DNA from: Rhabdornis inornatus
Lineage: Eukaryota; Chordata; Aves; Passeriformes; Rhabdornithidae
Assembly: GCA_013397075.1 (NCBI GenBank)
Contig: VWZS01008816.1
Span: forward strand, 620,001 to 684,000
Reading direction: 5' to 3'
Length of the DNA stretch: 64,000 bases
A program made the position numbers and the translations under genes. Under the pieces are notes generated by a model that saw nothing but the letters and a program-made list of their open reading frames with translations, did not search any database and was not told the DNA's origin. The first letter of the stretch is position 1. Every line of letters begins with the position of its first letter. Below are positions 11,885-26,400 of the stretch, in pieces.

Positions 11885-13145
11885 AACCCATTGTCCTGGT
11901 TTGGGACAGATTTGGAAGAGATACCAGCATCATAAAGTCACCCCAGGACATCCACATACTTTATAATCTTTGCTTTCCTCAAATAAAAGATACCCTCTAA
12001 AGAAAGATGTGTGGAGGTAACTGTCACTTTATGAATTCACCAGTTGAAAGATTTCATTCTTCTGTTCAGAGAAGCAAAAGCTTTAATTTGATGATTTAAT
12101 GACTCTGACATGATAATTGCTCTACACACAATACTTGATTGAGCTACATGTAGGTCAGAGGAGATCTCAAAACTTCAAACAATTATACTAGTACTAATTT
12201 CTGTTCCATATTATGCATTTATATCAGGTTGCACATACACAATTCTAGCTGCATATTAGGACATTCTAATCTTCTGTCATGAAAGATTTATTTATCCTTT
12301 CCTCATTTAAACAGCATACTACTAAAATTTTGCCACTGTGATGTAGGAGGTGCAATTGCTGTTCAAGATGACAACCAGGTCAATATCTCCATGGCAATTT
12401 GAGATAATGGAGTCTCTTCATAGCAGCACAATTATGTGAGTCAATAGATTTAATACTAGATTCAAACTGCCAGTCCATTGAGACCGTATGCTTTTCATTG
12501 GCTTTTCTCCCCACCCCAAACATGGCAAGAGATTTACAGCTAGATGTGTATTTCGACTAATTAGTGTCGTTACAGAACCATGAGCACATGAAGGAATACA
12601 TAAAGTGCTACACAAAAAAAACTTCTTAGAAGCAATGGACCAAAAATGAACATAAGTAATAGTTTATTTAATATTTTAAATACCTCAAGATCTTCTCCTT
12701 TCAGATAGCCAAAGCAAAACTTCCTAAAACTTTACTTTGTTCTTATCTTTGAGAGACTTAAGGAAATGTGTTGTGATAAAACTATTGATTAGATATGGCA
12801 GATTGAAAATCACACACTAGAGAGGATAGTAAACTGAGTAGAAGTTTTCTTTCAGTCATACACAGAACTCCAAGCTACAGGTTTAGAAGATCATATGCAA
12901 GAAAGAAAAAAAAGAAACAAAAAAAACAACTTAAAAAGATAAACATTGACATTATCACGATTATTCTGAAGAACATAATCATACACTGGAACTGCTACAG
13001 CTTCAAGTGGGTAATATACAGTCACATTGGTTATGGGAGAGGAAAAGTTATTTTAGCAGAAAAAATAGAATTAAGTGATAAAAATGGCTCTAACTAACTG
13101 TATTTACCAACCCAAACTAAGGAGCATTACCAGTCTTTAAGGCAA
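11885..13145. other. A+T-rich DNA, nothing recognised
   Basis: An A-rich stretch (GAAA/CAAA-like) lies at about 12900-12935. Otherwise there is no repeat or gene that I can support. Confidence 0.4.
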
Positions 13146-13677
13146 TGACTGTGATACCAGTTTGGGTTTTCCCTTTTTTTTTTCCTTTTATATGTTTTCT
13201 ATATTCTTTGCACATATATTTGTAGCTCTGCAGCATATTGTGTTAGTTACTAGCTTTCCCAGTACTTTTCCATGGCATTTCCCTCGACAGAAAGACAAAA
13301 CAAATTCCAGAGCTCCAAGCCATGGAGGGTACAAGGCCCCAGGGCTATCTTGGTTCTTCCTGGGAACAAAGGACAAGAACAACTCTTCCAGATACATTCT
13401 CATGGACAAAGTACAGCCAGTGCTGAGGGGGGCTCCAGAGAAGAGGTTTGACCTGAGGGGGGAATTGCATCACCACTTGTGCTCCTAAACTGGTGCTTTT
13501 TGTCAACTATGCTAATTTCCTAAAACCTATAAATGTGTACTCATCCCTGTAAGGGTGGTCTTTTGTGGATGTCTTTCCATGACTGCCCCTGAAGGCCTTC
13601 ATTAAAGATCCTCTTTTGTATTACTTCCTTAATAAAATTATCTCGAGTTTCATTTACAGGTTGGGAAAGAGGCAACA
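13146..13677 (+). mobile_element. Probable solo LTR (retroviral), family uncertain
   Basis: The architecture fits an LTR: a start near TGTGATACC at 13150, a moderately G+C-rich U3, a TATAAA box at 13528-13533 (in CCTATAAATG), ATTAAA at 13601 and AATAAA at 13631-13636 about 100 bp after the TATA box, then a short U5 ending near GGCAACA (13677). A 6-bp direct repeat AGGCAA occurs at 13140-13145 and 13670-13675 and could be a target duplication of ERVK type. However, it does not leave clean TG..CA ends, so the borders are uncertain. The 108-codon frame inside is not a gene. Confidence 0.5.
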
Positions 13678-16600
13678 ACTGGTACTACTAAAAGAAGTTA
13701 TTAATTAGGAGTTTCCAAGGGCCTGAAATGCAGATATATCTGTAAGTGATCAAGATATAGACTGAACTCTCTAAATATTACCCATATTAGCATTCAAAAA
13801 TGTATCAATTGTAGTAAACCAAATTTTAAAATTCCAGAATTAATCCCTTATTTTCAAAGGGGGAGGGAAATAATCACAAGCTGTCCTCCTCCCATTGAGT
13901 CAAACTGTCCCCCAGAGAAATAATCACTGGTGACGGTACACAGAGTGATAAAATGTAATCTTCACAGTTTTTCTAGTAGTATTTGCTGCATTATTTACCT
14001 TATGTCCTCTATGTGCCAACACAAGCATATTTAATTTTTTATTCTTGCAAAACCTAATCATTCTATAATTGGGAAAAAAAAAAACCCTAAGACCAAAACA
14101 GCATGCATTCTCTTGTCATACTATAATCATTAATTTTCTTATTTCAAATAAAGTTTGGAAGTTTTGTTTATTCTTCTCACTTGACATTATTAGTGCAAGA
14201 AAAATAAATTTTATGGAATTATTCTTCACATTTTCACTTCATTTTTGAAATCCAGTGTAATAATATGTTTTATTAGTATCTTTCCTATGTCAAGTTCGGC
14301 ATCCGATTTTTCGGTTCTGGGATACAAAAAGAAACAGAAACATGATGGTGGAGGACAAATAGGATAAAATTAGCTTGAATGAAGAGAAGAAATATGAGGC
14401 CAAAAGAGACTTGTCCAATGCTACACTTGAATTACTTTATGATACATTTTTGAATATCATAACAAGATTTCAAATACCAAGTTAGCACAGTGTCAAAATG
14501 TGTATCTAATACATGAAGATCTACTGCAGCTATTGCTGTCTGATTTAGTCTTGTAAGCCAAGCCATGTAGTCTGTTATTCCAAAAGGAAAAGGAATGTCT
14601 GTTCAGGTGTAGTATTTTTATCATTACATTCCTGCACCTGCATAGGCTGTTGGAAGTAAGCTGGTCACCTGCTGGAAACAAACACCATGGGTAAACAATA
14701 TTATTTAGTAATCAGTTACTGGAAATTGAGCATGGAAACTTTGGAATTGTTACTACTGTTTCACATATTTGTTTTTCTTGTGGTAAATAGACATATTTCC
14801 CAGATCTAAACCATGCCATTCTCACACCATTCCAGTAGATATTTTATACAAAGAGAATCATGTCATCAGAATTAAATACATGGGTAATTTGAGGACAGGG
14901 AGGCATGCAAATGCATGCATATAGAAACGTATATATGTTTTATAACATAGTGGCAATCTAGGGAAAAAAAAATTGGAAAAAATTATTATAAGACCCAGTT
15001 TACAGTAATATGAAAAGATAACATATCTAGGAATTTCTCTCACAATGGTGAATTAAAAGTACTCATCCTGTTATGAGCAGACTAATACTTTTTACAAAAT
15101 TTAATTTACCTTCAGACCCTTCTAATTTTACATGACAGCAACTTTAAAGCAAGAAAACATTGCTCAAACCTGACAGTCGCTGAAAGATACGTGGGATGTT
15201 CTTAAGACAAGAGTTTCCCTTGGTAACTATGTTCCACACTTCAGTAAAAGGGGGATGGCTCACTATGGCCAGTAACACAAGAATTTTTGTTGTTGTTTTT
15301 TACATTACTCTCAGTTTATTATTTCAAGAGAAAAAGTTTGAACGTAAACATAAAATCAGGTGGTCCTTCCCTCTGTGTTAGAAGAAAACGTCCATAAATG
15401 CAGGTGAAATAACCTAGGCAGCAAAATCTGGAAATATTAGCCAAAGCACTTAATTCAACTTGTAATTTTCATATAAGTTAAACTATATGATTATGAACCT
15501 ATTCCTAAAAATGGAGTGAATTTTAGGATTAACTTCAGAATAATTTCCAAATTCAGCATGGACAAATAGAAGTAAGAAAAAAATAAAATGTACATTAGTA
15601 GAAAAATAAATCCTACCATTTACATTGAGAGTCTAATTAAGCAAAATGGATCCTTAGTTGTTGTTAAACTTGGAAAGGTTTAAACAGAGAGTGTGCAGGA
15701 GCTGGTCTGTTGACTATCTGAAACCTCTGTGCCATCTACATACCATGCAGAAAAAAAATAGATGGTCCAGCATGAATGTCTTTAAAGCAAAATCTACCTG
15801 TTATATAAATGGTGATAAAATTTGAATTGAATGTTCTTCAGCTTAGAGCTAGACTTAAGCATTTTTTCATCTTCTGGTTCACTGGCATTATTTTGGTTTT
15901 ATTTTAAGTTATGATGGTTTGTATAGTCATAGAAAATGCAGATGAGACAGGACTTTTCATTAGAAAAACTAAGCTGTGGATGATGATGTCTGCATCCAAG
16001 ATAATGCTAGCAGACACCATGTAATTGTACAAAAAACTAAAATGTAGTATTTGTGCTGTGTGAAAATTGTTGTTGCATAAACAAAAAACTCTCCCAGTAA
16101 AGTTATTCATGCTTTTTGCTTTGTTTTAGGGTTGGCAGGTAGTGGGAAAGGGAGTAATACTCTAAAAATTCCTATTCGAATATAATTTATTCTTATTAAG
16201 CCATTTCAAAATTGCACTAATTTATCATGAGCAGAAGTCAGCCTTGCATGTATATGATTGCAGAAAACTTGCAAATTCCATATCTGTCTGGAGAAAATGT
16301 CCTTGAATAATTAAACATCTGAGCTCTTTGATTGGAGAAAACAACGTCACAAAGGGAAGAGAAGAAGAACAGGCTTTTCTGAAACAAAGAAAAATACTAA
16401 TTGGCAAAGGAAAACATAAGGCTAATAGAATCTTAAACCCCAAAAATATTCAAAGACGTTGGCTTTAAGATTTGAATAGTTTATTTTGCTAAATCAAAAC
16501 CATACTTTTTCTGGATGTCTTGGGATTTGTTCTTGACATTACAGTCTTGAGGTTTCAGCATGTTTGATTTGTCCATATATAATCAAAGATCATATTATAT

Positions 16601-17240
16601 AAATCCCAGTGCAGAACCTGACAATTTAGAGGAACCATTGCCATTGCCTGAATAATGAGTAATAGCCTATAAAGTCAAATTTCTGTTTCTTTTTTTTTTC
16701 CCCTTTACCAGGGAAATTCAATCTGGACGTCTACCAGAACTAATTGCAACACGCTCTTATTATTAGCTGTAAGATCAGCTGCAAGCCTTAAGCGATGCAA
16801 TTCTACTTAACTAGCCACTAGCTTTTGTTTTTATTGTTTTAAATAATCAAGATTAGCTGGCAGCAGACACTATCACTGACAACTGTTGAAAAGAAATCAA
16901 ATTACCATAGATTCTTTCACTAATGAATTAATTCAAACTGACTTTGGTGTAATATTGTCATGAGATCTGCCAGCCTTCAGAATGACTGTAAATTATAGAT
17001 GCCATGGACACAAAACCAATAAATAAATCACACTAGTAAATCAAACTGAGGTAACTTTGCAATAACAAATTGGGGTTTGGGAAAGAATTACTGAGAACTT
17101 TGCCAAATCTACTTTTTGTGGAATGTCTTAAAGCACAGAAATACATAACAATTTTAAAAAAGATAATAATCTGCAAACTGCTATGATTAGAAGGAATTGT
17201 TGCTAATAATAGAATAAAAAAAAATAGTCTTACTGAAGTA
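13678..17240. other. A+T-rich DNA without supported features
   Basis: This is 3.5 kb with homopolymer runs and short open frames only. The frame at 15904-16110 (-) and its neighbours have no splice or domain support. Confidence 0.4.
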
Positions 17241-17249
17241 ACTCTTGCT

Positions 17250-17490
17250 CTTCCAGATGCAACAATAGTGGATACTGTTGTAGGTTTACATACATTGTGC
17301 ATGCATGACCTCTCCAGTCTCAGGTTTGTTTCTGTTTCTTTTGAACCTTCATGTTTCTTTTTAGCTGAGTGCACACAAGCCCAGCCATGAACAGAAAGAT
17401 ATGGTGAATTCCAAAGGCACGGGTCATATGGAAGATGCCCAAGGCAGCGATCACTTTGATCACAGTTCACAGCTTCCTTCTGTGAAGGAA
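17250..17490 (-). other. Coding-like island, possible decayed exon or pseudogene
   Basis: Positions 17380-17480 are clearly richer in G+C than the flanks. On the minus strand one frame reads 49 codons between stops: a hydrophobic stretch (VIKVIAALGIFHMTRAFGI, then HHIFLFMAGLVC) followed by a basic tail (QLKRNMKVQKKQKQT) and a stop, like the C-terminus of a membrane protein. Many third positions are G or C. There is no Met start, and a stop lies 2 codons upstream of the hydrophobic part. A pyrimidine-rich TTATTTATTCCTTCACAG acceptor-like site lies about 10 nt further out on the minus strand, but it feeds a different frame that belongs to a 190-codon open stretch. The plus strand also has an open frame ending at 17493. 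The right frame cannot be chosen by eye, and I recognise no family. Confidence 0.25.
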
Positions 17491-20170
17491 TAAATAATAC
17501 ACAGTACAGAAATAATTTGAAGAAGAACACGAATATTAATAATATGTTGGTCTCTGCAGAATTAAGGTATCGGTGTATGTGAGTTTCTGGGTATGGATTT
17601 TTCACAACTTCTAGGGATTAGAGTATCCTTATTAAATGAAATCTATATGGTAATTCTACTGTAACTGTCCAAAGATCACGTTTTCTTTTTGAAATTTTTC
17701 TTACTGAACCAGTAGCAAACAAAAGAATGGGTTTTGCATAATAAGCAAAAGAATTGCTGGAGTTAGGTATCACTTTAATATCAGATTAGGAAGGCAAGGG
17801 GCAAAAGTAGATCAGCGAACATCAAGGAACAAAGAGCCAAATGTAGTCTGAGTACTGAAACTTCCATTACCCTTATTCCTTTTTGTTGCTACAGCTATAG
17901 CAGGGATGGGCTTTATTCTATGCTCATGAAAGCAGTAGGGGCATATGTATTTCAAATATAGTAACAGTTTGGACTATATGGGTGAGGTGTGCACCCTGTC
18001 AAAGAAGATATACTTAAGAATTTATAATAGATGTATGAATAAATAAATTATTACAATTATTAGTGAAATATATACACTCTCCGGTTTGGAAAATTTAGGA
18101 AGAAGTAAAAATTTTCTTTTTTCCTCCATAAAAAATGACAATCACTAATAGTGAAGCAATAGGCAGGGAACTGGACATGAATTTCCCATTAAATGCATCA
18201 GCAAATAAAAATAAACTGTTATACTTTGCACAAATATAATTTATTGTTTTGTCATCCACTAAGAAGATATATCTTCCCAGAATATACACAAATTTAGACA
18301 TCTACAAAATACCTGACTATTTGGCCATTTTTGCTTTGGATTATACTTTTCAATTTTGTAATTTCAATCTTTGGATATTCTGGTATTTTCTTAATTTATT
18401 CTATACCTTACAAGGCTCTTTAAAAATCTTAGCTTTCCAATTACTTCCTCTTCAGTAAAGAGAGGCTACTTTTTTTTTGGACATTTATTGTCTCCTAGAA
18501 AGCTCTTGGTAGCTGTAAAATCTCCACATACCTCCAAACTGTCATTGAATAGTAGCACAATTATATATGAATAGTTATTCAGCAAGGAACTTGAAGACCA
18601 AGAATACATCCTTATGACCACATTGATTAATCAAAATTTAGAGAAGCAAATGTCATTTGCATTTGAACAAATATTACCTTTCCTGCACTGTTTGATCAGC
18701 CCTTCTAACTAGATGTCAAGCAGCTCATTTTCCTGAACTGACATTAGGTTGAAGGTATTCTTTCATCCACTTATACAAAATTATGTCTGTAATCTTTACC
18801 TATGTTTTTATGTTTTTCTTAATTATATGAAGCAAACATATGGCTATAAGAAAAAAAAAACAACTGGGCCTATACTGAAAGTCATCTTTTACCAGACTTC
18901 ACCAATCAGTGCAATATATTCACATGGATTCTTAAAATAGGCAACACTTCACGAAAACAATTCTGAATGTTTGATCAAATGACATTGCTAAGAGCACTTT
19001 CAAAAGATACATTCATGTGTTGACCCATGAAAGGTATATATGCAATAATCTGAGAAAAAAAAGGCACAGATGTCAGTTATTATTTTGTAGATTTAGGTTG
19101 TCAGCAAAGCATTTTGAAAGGGTTAACTAACTGAAAGCTTTTACATCAAAACCTATATTGTCTTTTTTTTTTTTTATATTACAAATGATAAAAAATAGCC
19201 CTTAGTTTCTTGCTCGCATAATTTTTGTGAACATACTCAGATCTATCACATAAGGAGTCTTGATTTACAGGGTTCCATTTTTGTACTACATTTCTAAAAA
19301 TCAGATTTAATTTCAAATATACTACTTCAGGCCATATAAATCCATTTCATTACACACAAACAAAAAATCTTAATGCATTTTTTCTGTTCAAGGTTATGCA
19401 CACATTTTCCTGAAATATAATTTTGCTTCCCCCTAAGACAGGTGAGTTCACACCAGTAGGTAATTCCTAAATTCCTCCTTAATAAATTGTATTTATGACA
19501 TTACAACTATACTAGTTCAGATTGAAACTAAACCTCAAATCCAGTATCATTCACTGAGGAGAAATTTTTTATCTGAAACAAAATAACAAAATTACAAAAA
19601 ACATCTGCTTTAACCTTTGGTTTATTTGAAAAAAAAAATCAAAAATTTACAGAATTCACATCAGATTAGAATTACACTTCATCTTCAAATTAATCTCTTC
19701 TCAATTGTTTGAAGGATTATTCAGAAAGTTCTACTTATGATGAACCTAAAGAACTCTTGGTTTTGAACTATTCTCAGGACTCCAGGAAATAAGTTTAATT
19801 AAAGACTTCGACACCAAAATCCCCCCAAATGAAGGTGCTCAAAGTAAGTATAATTGCATATCTTCATTGAAGTGTAAAATAACAGTACTTAAAATTTAAT
19901 CTTAGTGTGCCCTCAGATGTCTTCCTTTTTAGATCCATCCATTATAAAGTTGCTCCACTCTCTACACTTTTTTGCAAGCGGTGCCTAAAGTTTTTAGCTT
20001 TTATGTATTCTTCATGTATTTGTAGCTTTGTGTACTGTCAAGTGCCTACGTATAACTTCTAGTGCTTTTCCAGCTTTCTTTCCCACAGTGAAGAGACACA
20101 TATTGATGCATTCCTAAAATTTAGTTTAATCTTGCCTGTTAGCTCATCAAGGACTTTTTATTTTGCACCA
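17491..20170. other. A+T-rich DNA without supported features
   Basis: It contains a T-rich run at about 19162-19175 and several short A-runs. No gene, RNA or repeat family is recognised. Confidence 0.4.
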
Positions 20171-20455
20171 TGTAATCATAGGCATAATAAAAGTAAGGTA
20201 GAAGATTGGGCAGGGAGCTCCAATAGGCCAGAACCCAGGAGGGAAATTACTTGACCAACCGGTCCTCTTATTGGACAATATTGGCTAGATGTTTTAATCG
20301 CTCAGTCTTGTAAAATTGTACTAATCTGATTTGGGGTGTGGTTTATTCCATATTGTGTACCTGAAGACTTTTAAATAAAGTTTTACTTTTACATTATCAT
20401 TCTAACATTGTCTGGAAAGTTTGTGTTCTATTTCCATTTCCAGTTTGTACTTACA
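20171..20455 (+). mobile_element. Possible short ERVK-like LTR
   Basis: A block with promoter- and polyadenylation-like signals: a start at TGTAATCAT (20171), CCAAT in both orientations (CTCCAATAGG near 20220, TTATTGGAC near 20270), a conserved-looking GATTTGGGGTGTGGTTTATT, AATAAA at 20374-20379, and a possible end at GTACTTACA (20455). TGT..ACA termini fit an LTR, but no target duplication is visible, and the similarity to passerine ERVK LTRs is from memory. The open frame starting at 20408 runs past the putative end and is not supported as a gene. Confidence 0.4.
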
Positions 20456-23400
20456 CTATGGTGCTGCTGCTTATCAAGCCACCTACCTTCCCTGGAGCAT
20501 TTGCTTTCCCTGAAAACAGTTAACCCCCACTTGTGCCCTCTCCTGAATTTTCAGGCTGAGCCAGAAGACAACAGTTGGGGCAGGGCAACAGGAAGTCTGT
20601 CCACTACCTACGTCCAGATGTTGTGCCCCTTAAAAAAAAAAAATAGCAGACGATTCCCTGGGAGAATTAAATAAACAAATACCACCCCAGCCACACTTAC
20701 AAGACTTTCATGCAGGTTTGTGTTAGGCCTTTGCAGCACTCACTAGACAGAATAATTAGCTTTATTTCAGAATCTCAACATTCAGCAAGAGTATCCTGAG
20801 TAACTTTCTAACAGAATGATACAGACTTCAATGAAATTCATTGCTAACAAATACAGGGTAATCTGAATTATCTCACTGAGTTAAACATCTCTATCAAATA
20901 TCCTGCGAAGAGCATCCAAAAGTAATTTTTTTTCAAACATCTATGAAGTTAATCAAGAGAATATGCATTTTAGTGTAATCTGTTGACTTAACCATTTTTA
21001 CTTCTCCTAATTCTTGGATATTATTTTAAGCACCCAAGTCTCAGTTATTCCATCTGTCCCAATATGTATATTTGTGTGTAAAAACAAATTTATACCCCAA
21101 GATCATATGCTACCCCATATTGTATCCTAGGTCAAATGTGATATTCCTCATCTCTATCACAGCAAATGAGATCAATAAAACAAGGCAGTACCAGTTTATG
21201 AAAAAAAGCCTGTCCTTCCACAAAGACATTTTGTTCAAAGTCATGAGAATACATTAAATGCATCATGGAAAATGGAATGAGGACCTCAAGATAGGTAAAA
21301 TGCATTTCTTTCTCATTGGGCAGATGGGACTAATGCTGATTCTATCCACAATAAATTTTTAGACCTTTTAAATAGAATACCTGATATATTGAAAGATGTA
21401 ATGTTGGTGATATGTATTGGGGATTTGGAACAAAGCTTCGTATTGTAGGAAAGCAATAAAGAGAAGATTGCCACTGTTATTCACAGATATGCTTACATTA
21501 AGTGGTGCTGGGCTGTCATGTGAGAATTGAGTCACAGATTCTTCCCATTTTCAGCTTTTTATTCACAAATCACCAAATAGTTCTGCTTTGTCATCAGAAA
21601 AATAGAAAGGAGAACAAAGCTTCTTCAGCTATCTTCCTATGAATTGTGACAGTAGACTCAAGGCAGGTGGTCCCACATGTACATACGGAGATATTGAGGA
21701 GTTCTGAGACACCCTCTCCCCACTTTTCCTTCCTGTTAACACCCTTCAGCCAGAAATGTGTATGAATTTCCTCTGCTACAGGAATTGTCCCAAACTAGCC
21801 CTTTTTAAATGAAATGAATCCTGTACAAATTATCTCTGTAATTTCTAAGTATCATTACATTCTTTCACTGTAGTAATAATGAAGCCATACCATATATCCC
21901 TGAAATGCCTCTGTCTTGTTAGTTCAGGATCTGAGTTGATAGGTAACAAGAGTAATCCCAAAATATACAAGGCCTTAAAAAAAGACAACTCAGGCCATTC
22001 GCAAAACCTTATACTGTACCCATCCAATAACAGTTCATATAGAAATTTCAACAGTAGTAATTCACTATGTAGTCACTAAATGTGTTTTTTTTTCCTTTTC
22101 TATTCCAAGGGAGTCATAAGATTTGCTCATCAATGTATTCTATCTGATTCTTCAAGACATGAACCTTTAGGATTGGTTCTGTTCTAATATCCTGCATATA
22201 ATTAGAACCCATAGGAATATGCTCATTTTAATTGCTATAGTCTTATCACTAAAAATAAGACCAGAGTAAATTTTAAAAAAGGTTTCCTCTAATTTTAGAT
22301 AAATTACGCTTTCAGCACTGGCATTCTACACTCACAGATATCTGCAGATTTACTTCACTTTTACTTATGTAGGCTAGAAATATTATTTTCTGTTTTCATG
22401 AAGCATAGTTCCTACCTGTATGATATATATCATATACTTGGAAATTGAACTAGATTCCTGAATTGTTTTCTTAATTCTGAGGTGGACCCTGAAAGATTTG
22501 ACATGACAATAAAATAGGAAAAATATAAAATAAAGAAACAGTTATTTGACTGTTTGATACTGATGTATCTATAGGCAGCCTGGAAGCTTATGTATCAGCA
22601 TTATGTGTGTCTGAGAAATGCTATGTAAGAATTATTAGTGGTATGGAAATTGTATTGAAATGGCACTGGAAGCAATATCTGCATAACCAAATCTGTACAG
22701 CACATGTAGCAGTGTGTTTCTGCCGGTGTTTAACCTCTGAGCAAGGCAAATATCCACTTCAAAGACAATCCTGGCTGACACAATATTCCCTCTTTCCCTC
22801 CCTTGCAAACCAGCTGTTGTCATTCATAGAAGAAGCAACAGCTGTAGCTGTAAACTGTCGTCATGTCTGGAACATTAAATATTGTGAGTCTGATTCCAGT
22901 TAGCTGTAAACTCCTTTTCATTCCATCATTTAGAGATTCCCTAAATTTTCGGCAGCCAAACCCAAGCATTCTCACACACAAGCTCTCCTTTTAGCTGCCT
23001 ATCTGAAATTGTTTTCTTTCCCCAACTTTTGCTGATGCTTAGTCACAAAATTTACCTAATTCCTACTCAGAATAGTAGTCTGTTTATACGGCATGAGGGG
23101 AATAGGCACTTCATTTTTGACACAATGCACTCAGAATATGTTTTTTGTCTGTTACCCAACTTTTCCCTTATTATTCATAATACTGCTTGTGTTTTTCATC
23201 ATTGCTAACAGGAAACGGTGTTTGGACTACAGTGTTTTCACAGCGGTTTCTGCATTTCTTTCCTAAGTTATGGCAGCAATCAATGTGTTAAACATTAGGA
23301 ATTTTTTATCCATGTACTTTAACATATAGTCAGCAAAACTGAATTCCACCTATTATTTGGTATAGCCAGTCACTTGGTATCATGATACCTTTCTATAAGA

Positions 23401-26400
23401 TTTTATTCCAGCTTTTAATTTCATATCACTTGTGAATATACTCAGCTTCACAATACCTTTTACTACACAGGGCTACCCAACATCTTTTGTGGAAAGAGGG
23501 CAGGTGTTTTTAACATCTTTTCCACCTGTCTTTCATTGTGGTATAAATCCATGAGAAAACATACTCTCCTAAGTAAAAGAGGTTGATATATCATAAGAGA
23601 CACATGTAAGGATCCTTGAGTAAAATTACTCGAAAAATTCATATATCTGTTTTGAAATAATCTTGTCAGTATCTAATTGACTTTCAATGACAATGGCAGT
23701 TTTGGGATTCACATTTTGCTGACTCTTCTCAAATACATGATTACATATTGGGTCAAAGAGCTGTATTCTTTATTGAAGCTTCTATCTATTAATCCTGTGT
23801 AGAAATCAATCAGTTCTGTCCAGTATATTTACTCGTACAGGTTGAAAATATTAATACGTTTTTTCTAAAATCTTCTTAAATTCATATATGATATCTTTCT
23901 CCATTACATTTCCTTCTTCTCCAAGGTGATTGGCTTGTAACCCATTTGTACCAAATACCAAAAGTGTAGTAATGGAAAAGTTATGCTGGAATCAGAAGCC
24001 AGATTGGCATTTACAAAATCAAAATTGCTTCAAATATGAATAAAAAGTCCACAATGTATAAGTACACTAACTTTTAAAAGACATTATATAAAAAAATATT
24101 GTATGGAAAGTTTTTAAGTCAAGAACTCAAAAATTCAGAAATGCTAATTTATCCCTACTGCATGCACATTGTCCTGTAGCATTTATTACCTGATATGTGA
24201 CAGTTTGTGTTTGGTTTTTTTCCAAGGCTCTGTCTTGGAAATAGGATGTTCCATCTTATTCAGTTTTTTTCTATCTTCCACATTCACTGTCCATCTTTAA
24301 GTCTTGTTTGAAGTATTTCACGAAACACGAAAAGCATAAAATAACTTCTAAATAGTTGCATGATGTTATTACTATACCTTTAGAATTCTTCATTTACATC
24401 TGCTTTCACATAACTCTACAAGATAAAGTTATGTTATTAACCTTTTATGTTCCTTGAAAGATGCATAGGGTGGCAAAACATTTTAAAACTCCTCAGCAGC
24501 AAGAGGAAATCCAAAGAAAACAAAAATAAATTATTCAATGATAACAGAAATCTGATTATAGATTATCTGAAAATAAAATGTGAAGCACTCAGTATGTCTT
24601 TTTTTTTTTTCCTTTTATTTTAGTTTTGAAAAAGGCTAATTACGTGACTAAAAATTAACATTATCAGCACAGACGAAAGACTTCTTCCCCCAATGACCAG
24701 ATGAAGTTTTACATTGCCTGGAAAAAGGATGGATGGTGTCTTCTCAGTGAATTACTGATTCTATCCTTTCCTTTTTTCCCCATGTGGAAACTTCTTTGAA
24801 GAAAATAAATAAATGAACAGAAGCAAAAGAGCTTAGAAGCATGGATTTGTCTTCTAAAGATTCACAAAAGTGATTACACCAGAGATCAACAGTCAGCTGA
24901 AAGGAGTTCATCTGAAGAGATAGATGGTCATTAGTATTTGTACCGCTCAAAAAATAGTTCTCTGGAATTACTCTAAATTCCTTCAAATTTCGCAATGGCA
25001 GAGAATCAGCAAGAGAAGTCGAGAGTCCAAAGGAAATTATGGACTTGAGTTTATCTCCACTTCAGAAATATGTAAATTTCAGAAGAGATAATTTCATGGT
25101 CATATGTCATAAACAAGTGTCTCAGAGAGAGAAAGAAAAGGGTTCCGACTCTTGACAATTTGGACTATGGCTGCTAATGGGACAGTACAGGACTGGAAAG
25201 ATCTGTGCAAAGGCTGGAACAAAAGGGCATGACCAAAAGCCTTGGAAAGAACTTTAAAATATTGTAAAAGCAAATATTCTGTTTTGGGAAACTGTGATGA
25301 GAACTTGTCTCTGGAATAATAAGCTTAATTCACTGGTTAAAGGAAATATATTTAGAAGTGTCATCTATTACATCAGTCTCTTATCTGCGCCTGAATCTAA
25401 ATCACAGACATTCAGAACACATGATTGACATAACTGAAAGGAATAAAAGGAGAAAGAACATAAAACACAGTATTAAAAGAATGGTATATAGACTGTTTAC
25501 ATAAAGTAAATTTTCTCTGATGAGCTGGAAACCATGAAAATTGCCAAAAATTACTTTGTAAACTTATGAGACTCTCTCACAGCTGTTATCAGTTAAGCTT
25601 TAGAACCAACAAGGAGTAAGCCCAGAAGAAGACAAACATTTGCAGAAGGAGAAAAGGACACAAGGCACTATAAACCAGGCAGCTTAACAAAATTAATTAC
25701 TGGAAAACTACTATAAAATAAATCTTGCTGGTTCGGGAAGAAATAGGTGCAGTGCATTTCAAATACAAGAAAGATTTCTATCCTATCTTATGAGAATCTC
25801 TCAAGGATAATGGAGAGGTATATTTTAAATGAAAATATTTACATTGTGGGAACAAAATTAAGTATGGAAACACTCAAAATTCTGATAAATAATCTTTCTT
25901 AACTTGTATGGTTGCATCAGGCAAGATTTTGCCCTCACAGGTCTTGTAACCTCTGGCATTCAATGTACTAATGAAAAGGCGAAAGGAGCAGAAAGTATTT
26001 ATGTTTGCAGATGGAAATTCCTAAATTTGAAAAAAAGGATCAAAATGGAACACTATTTGTTTGAAATAAGATGCAACTATATGTAGATTAGAGCAAATAA
26101 TGAATATTAATTAGCAATGGTGTGAAGTAAATGGCTAGTTTTTGTTTGTTTTTTTTTTTAAGAGGATCAGAGTTTGAAATTTATTACTCAAACTCAACAT
26201 GAGTCAAGAAATATAATTACATTATATTGCCATACATAAAATACAGCATTATAGAACAAGTTGTCTGAAGAATTGTCTTTCAAGAAATTTATGTAAAGTT
26301 CAGAGGGCAAGGTCTATTAAGATCTATTCCAAAGTTTTTCATCTTTAAATATCTTTAGTTTAATGATGGAAGTTTAAAAAACAGGATTCCCTGAGAAGGA

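Noticed and set aside
17033..17605. Longest minus-strand frame (190 codons) as a gene
   Set aside because: Much of it is low-complexity hydrophobic or Ser/Thr-rich translation of A+T-rich flanks, with no domain. Only the G+C-richer core is interesting, and there another frame looks better.
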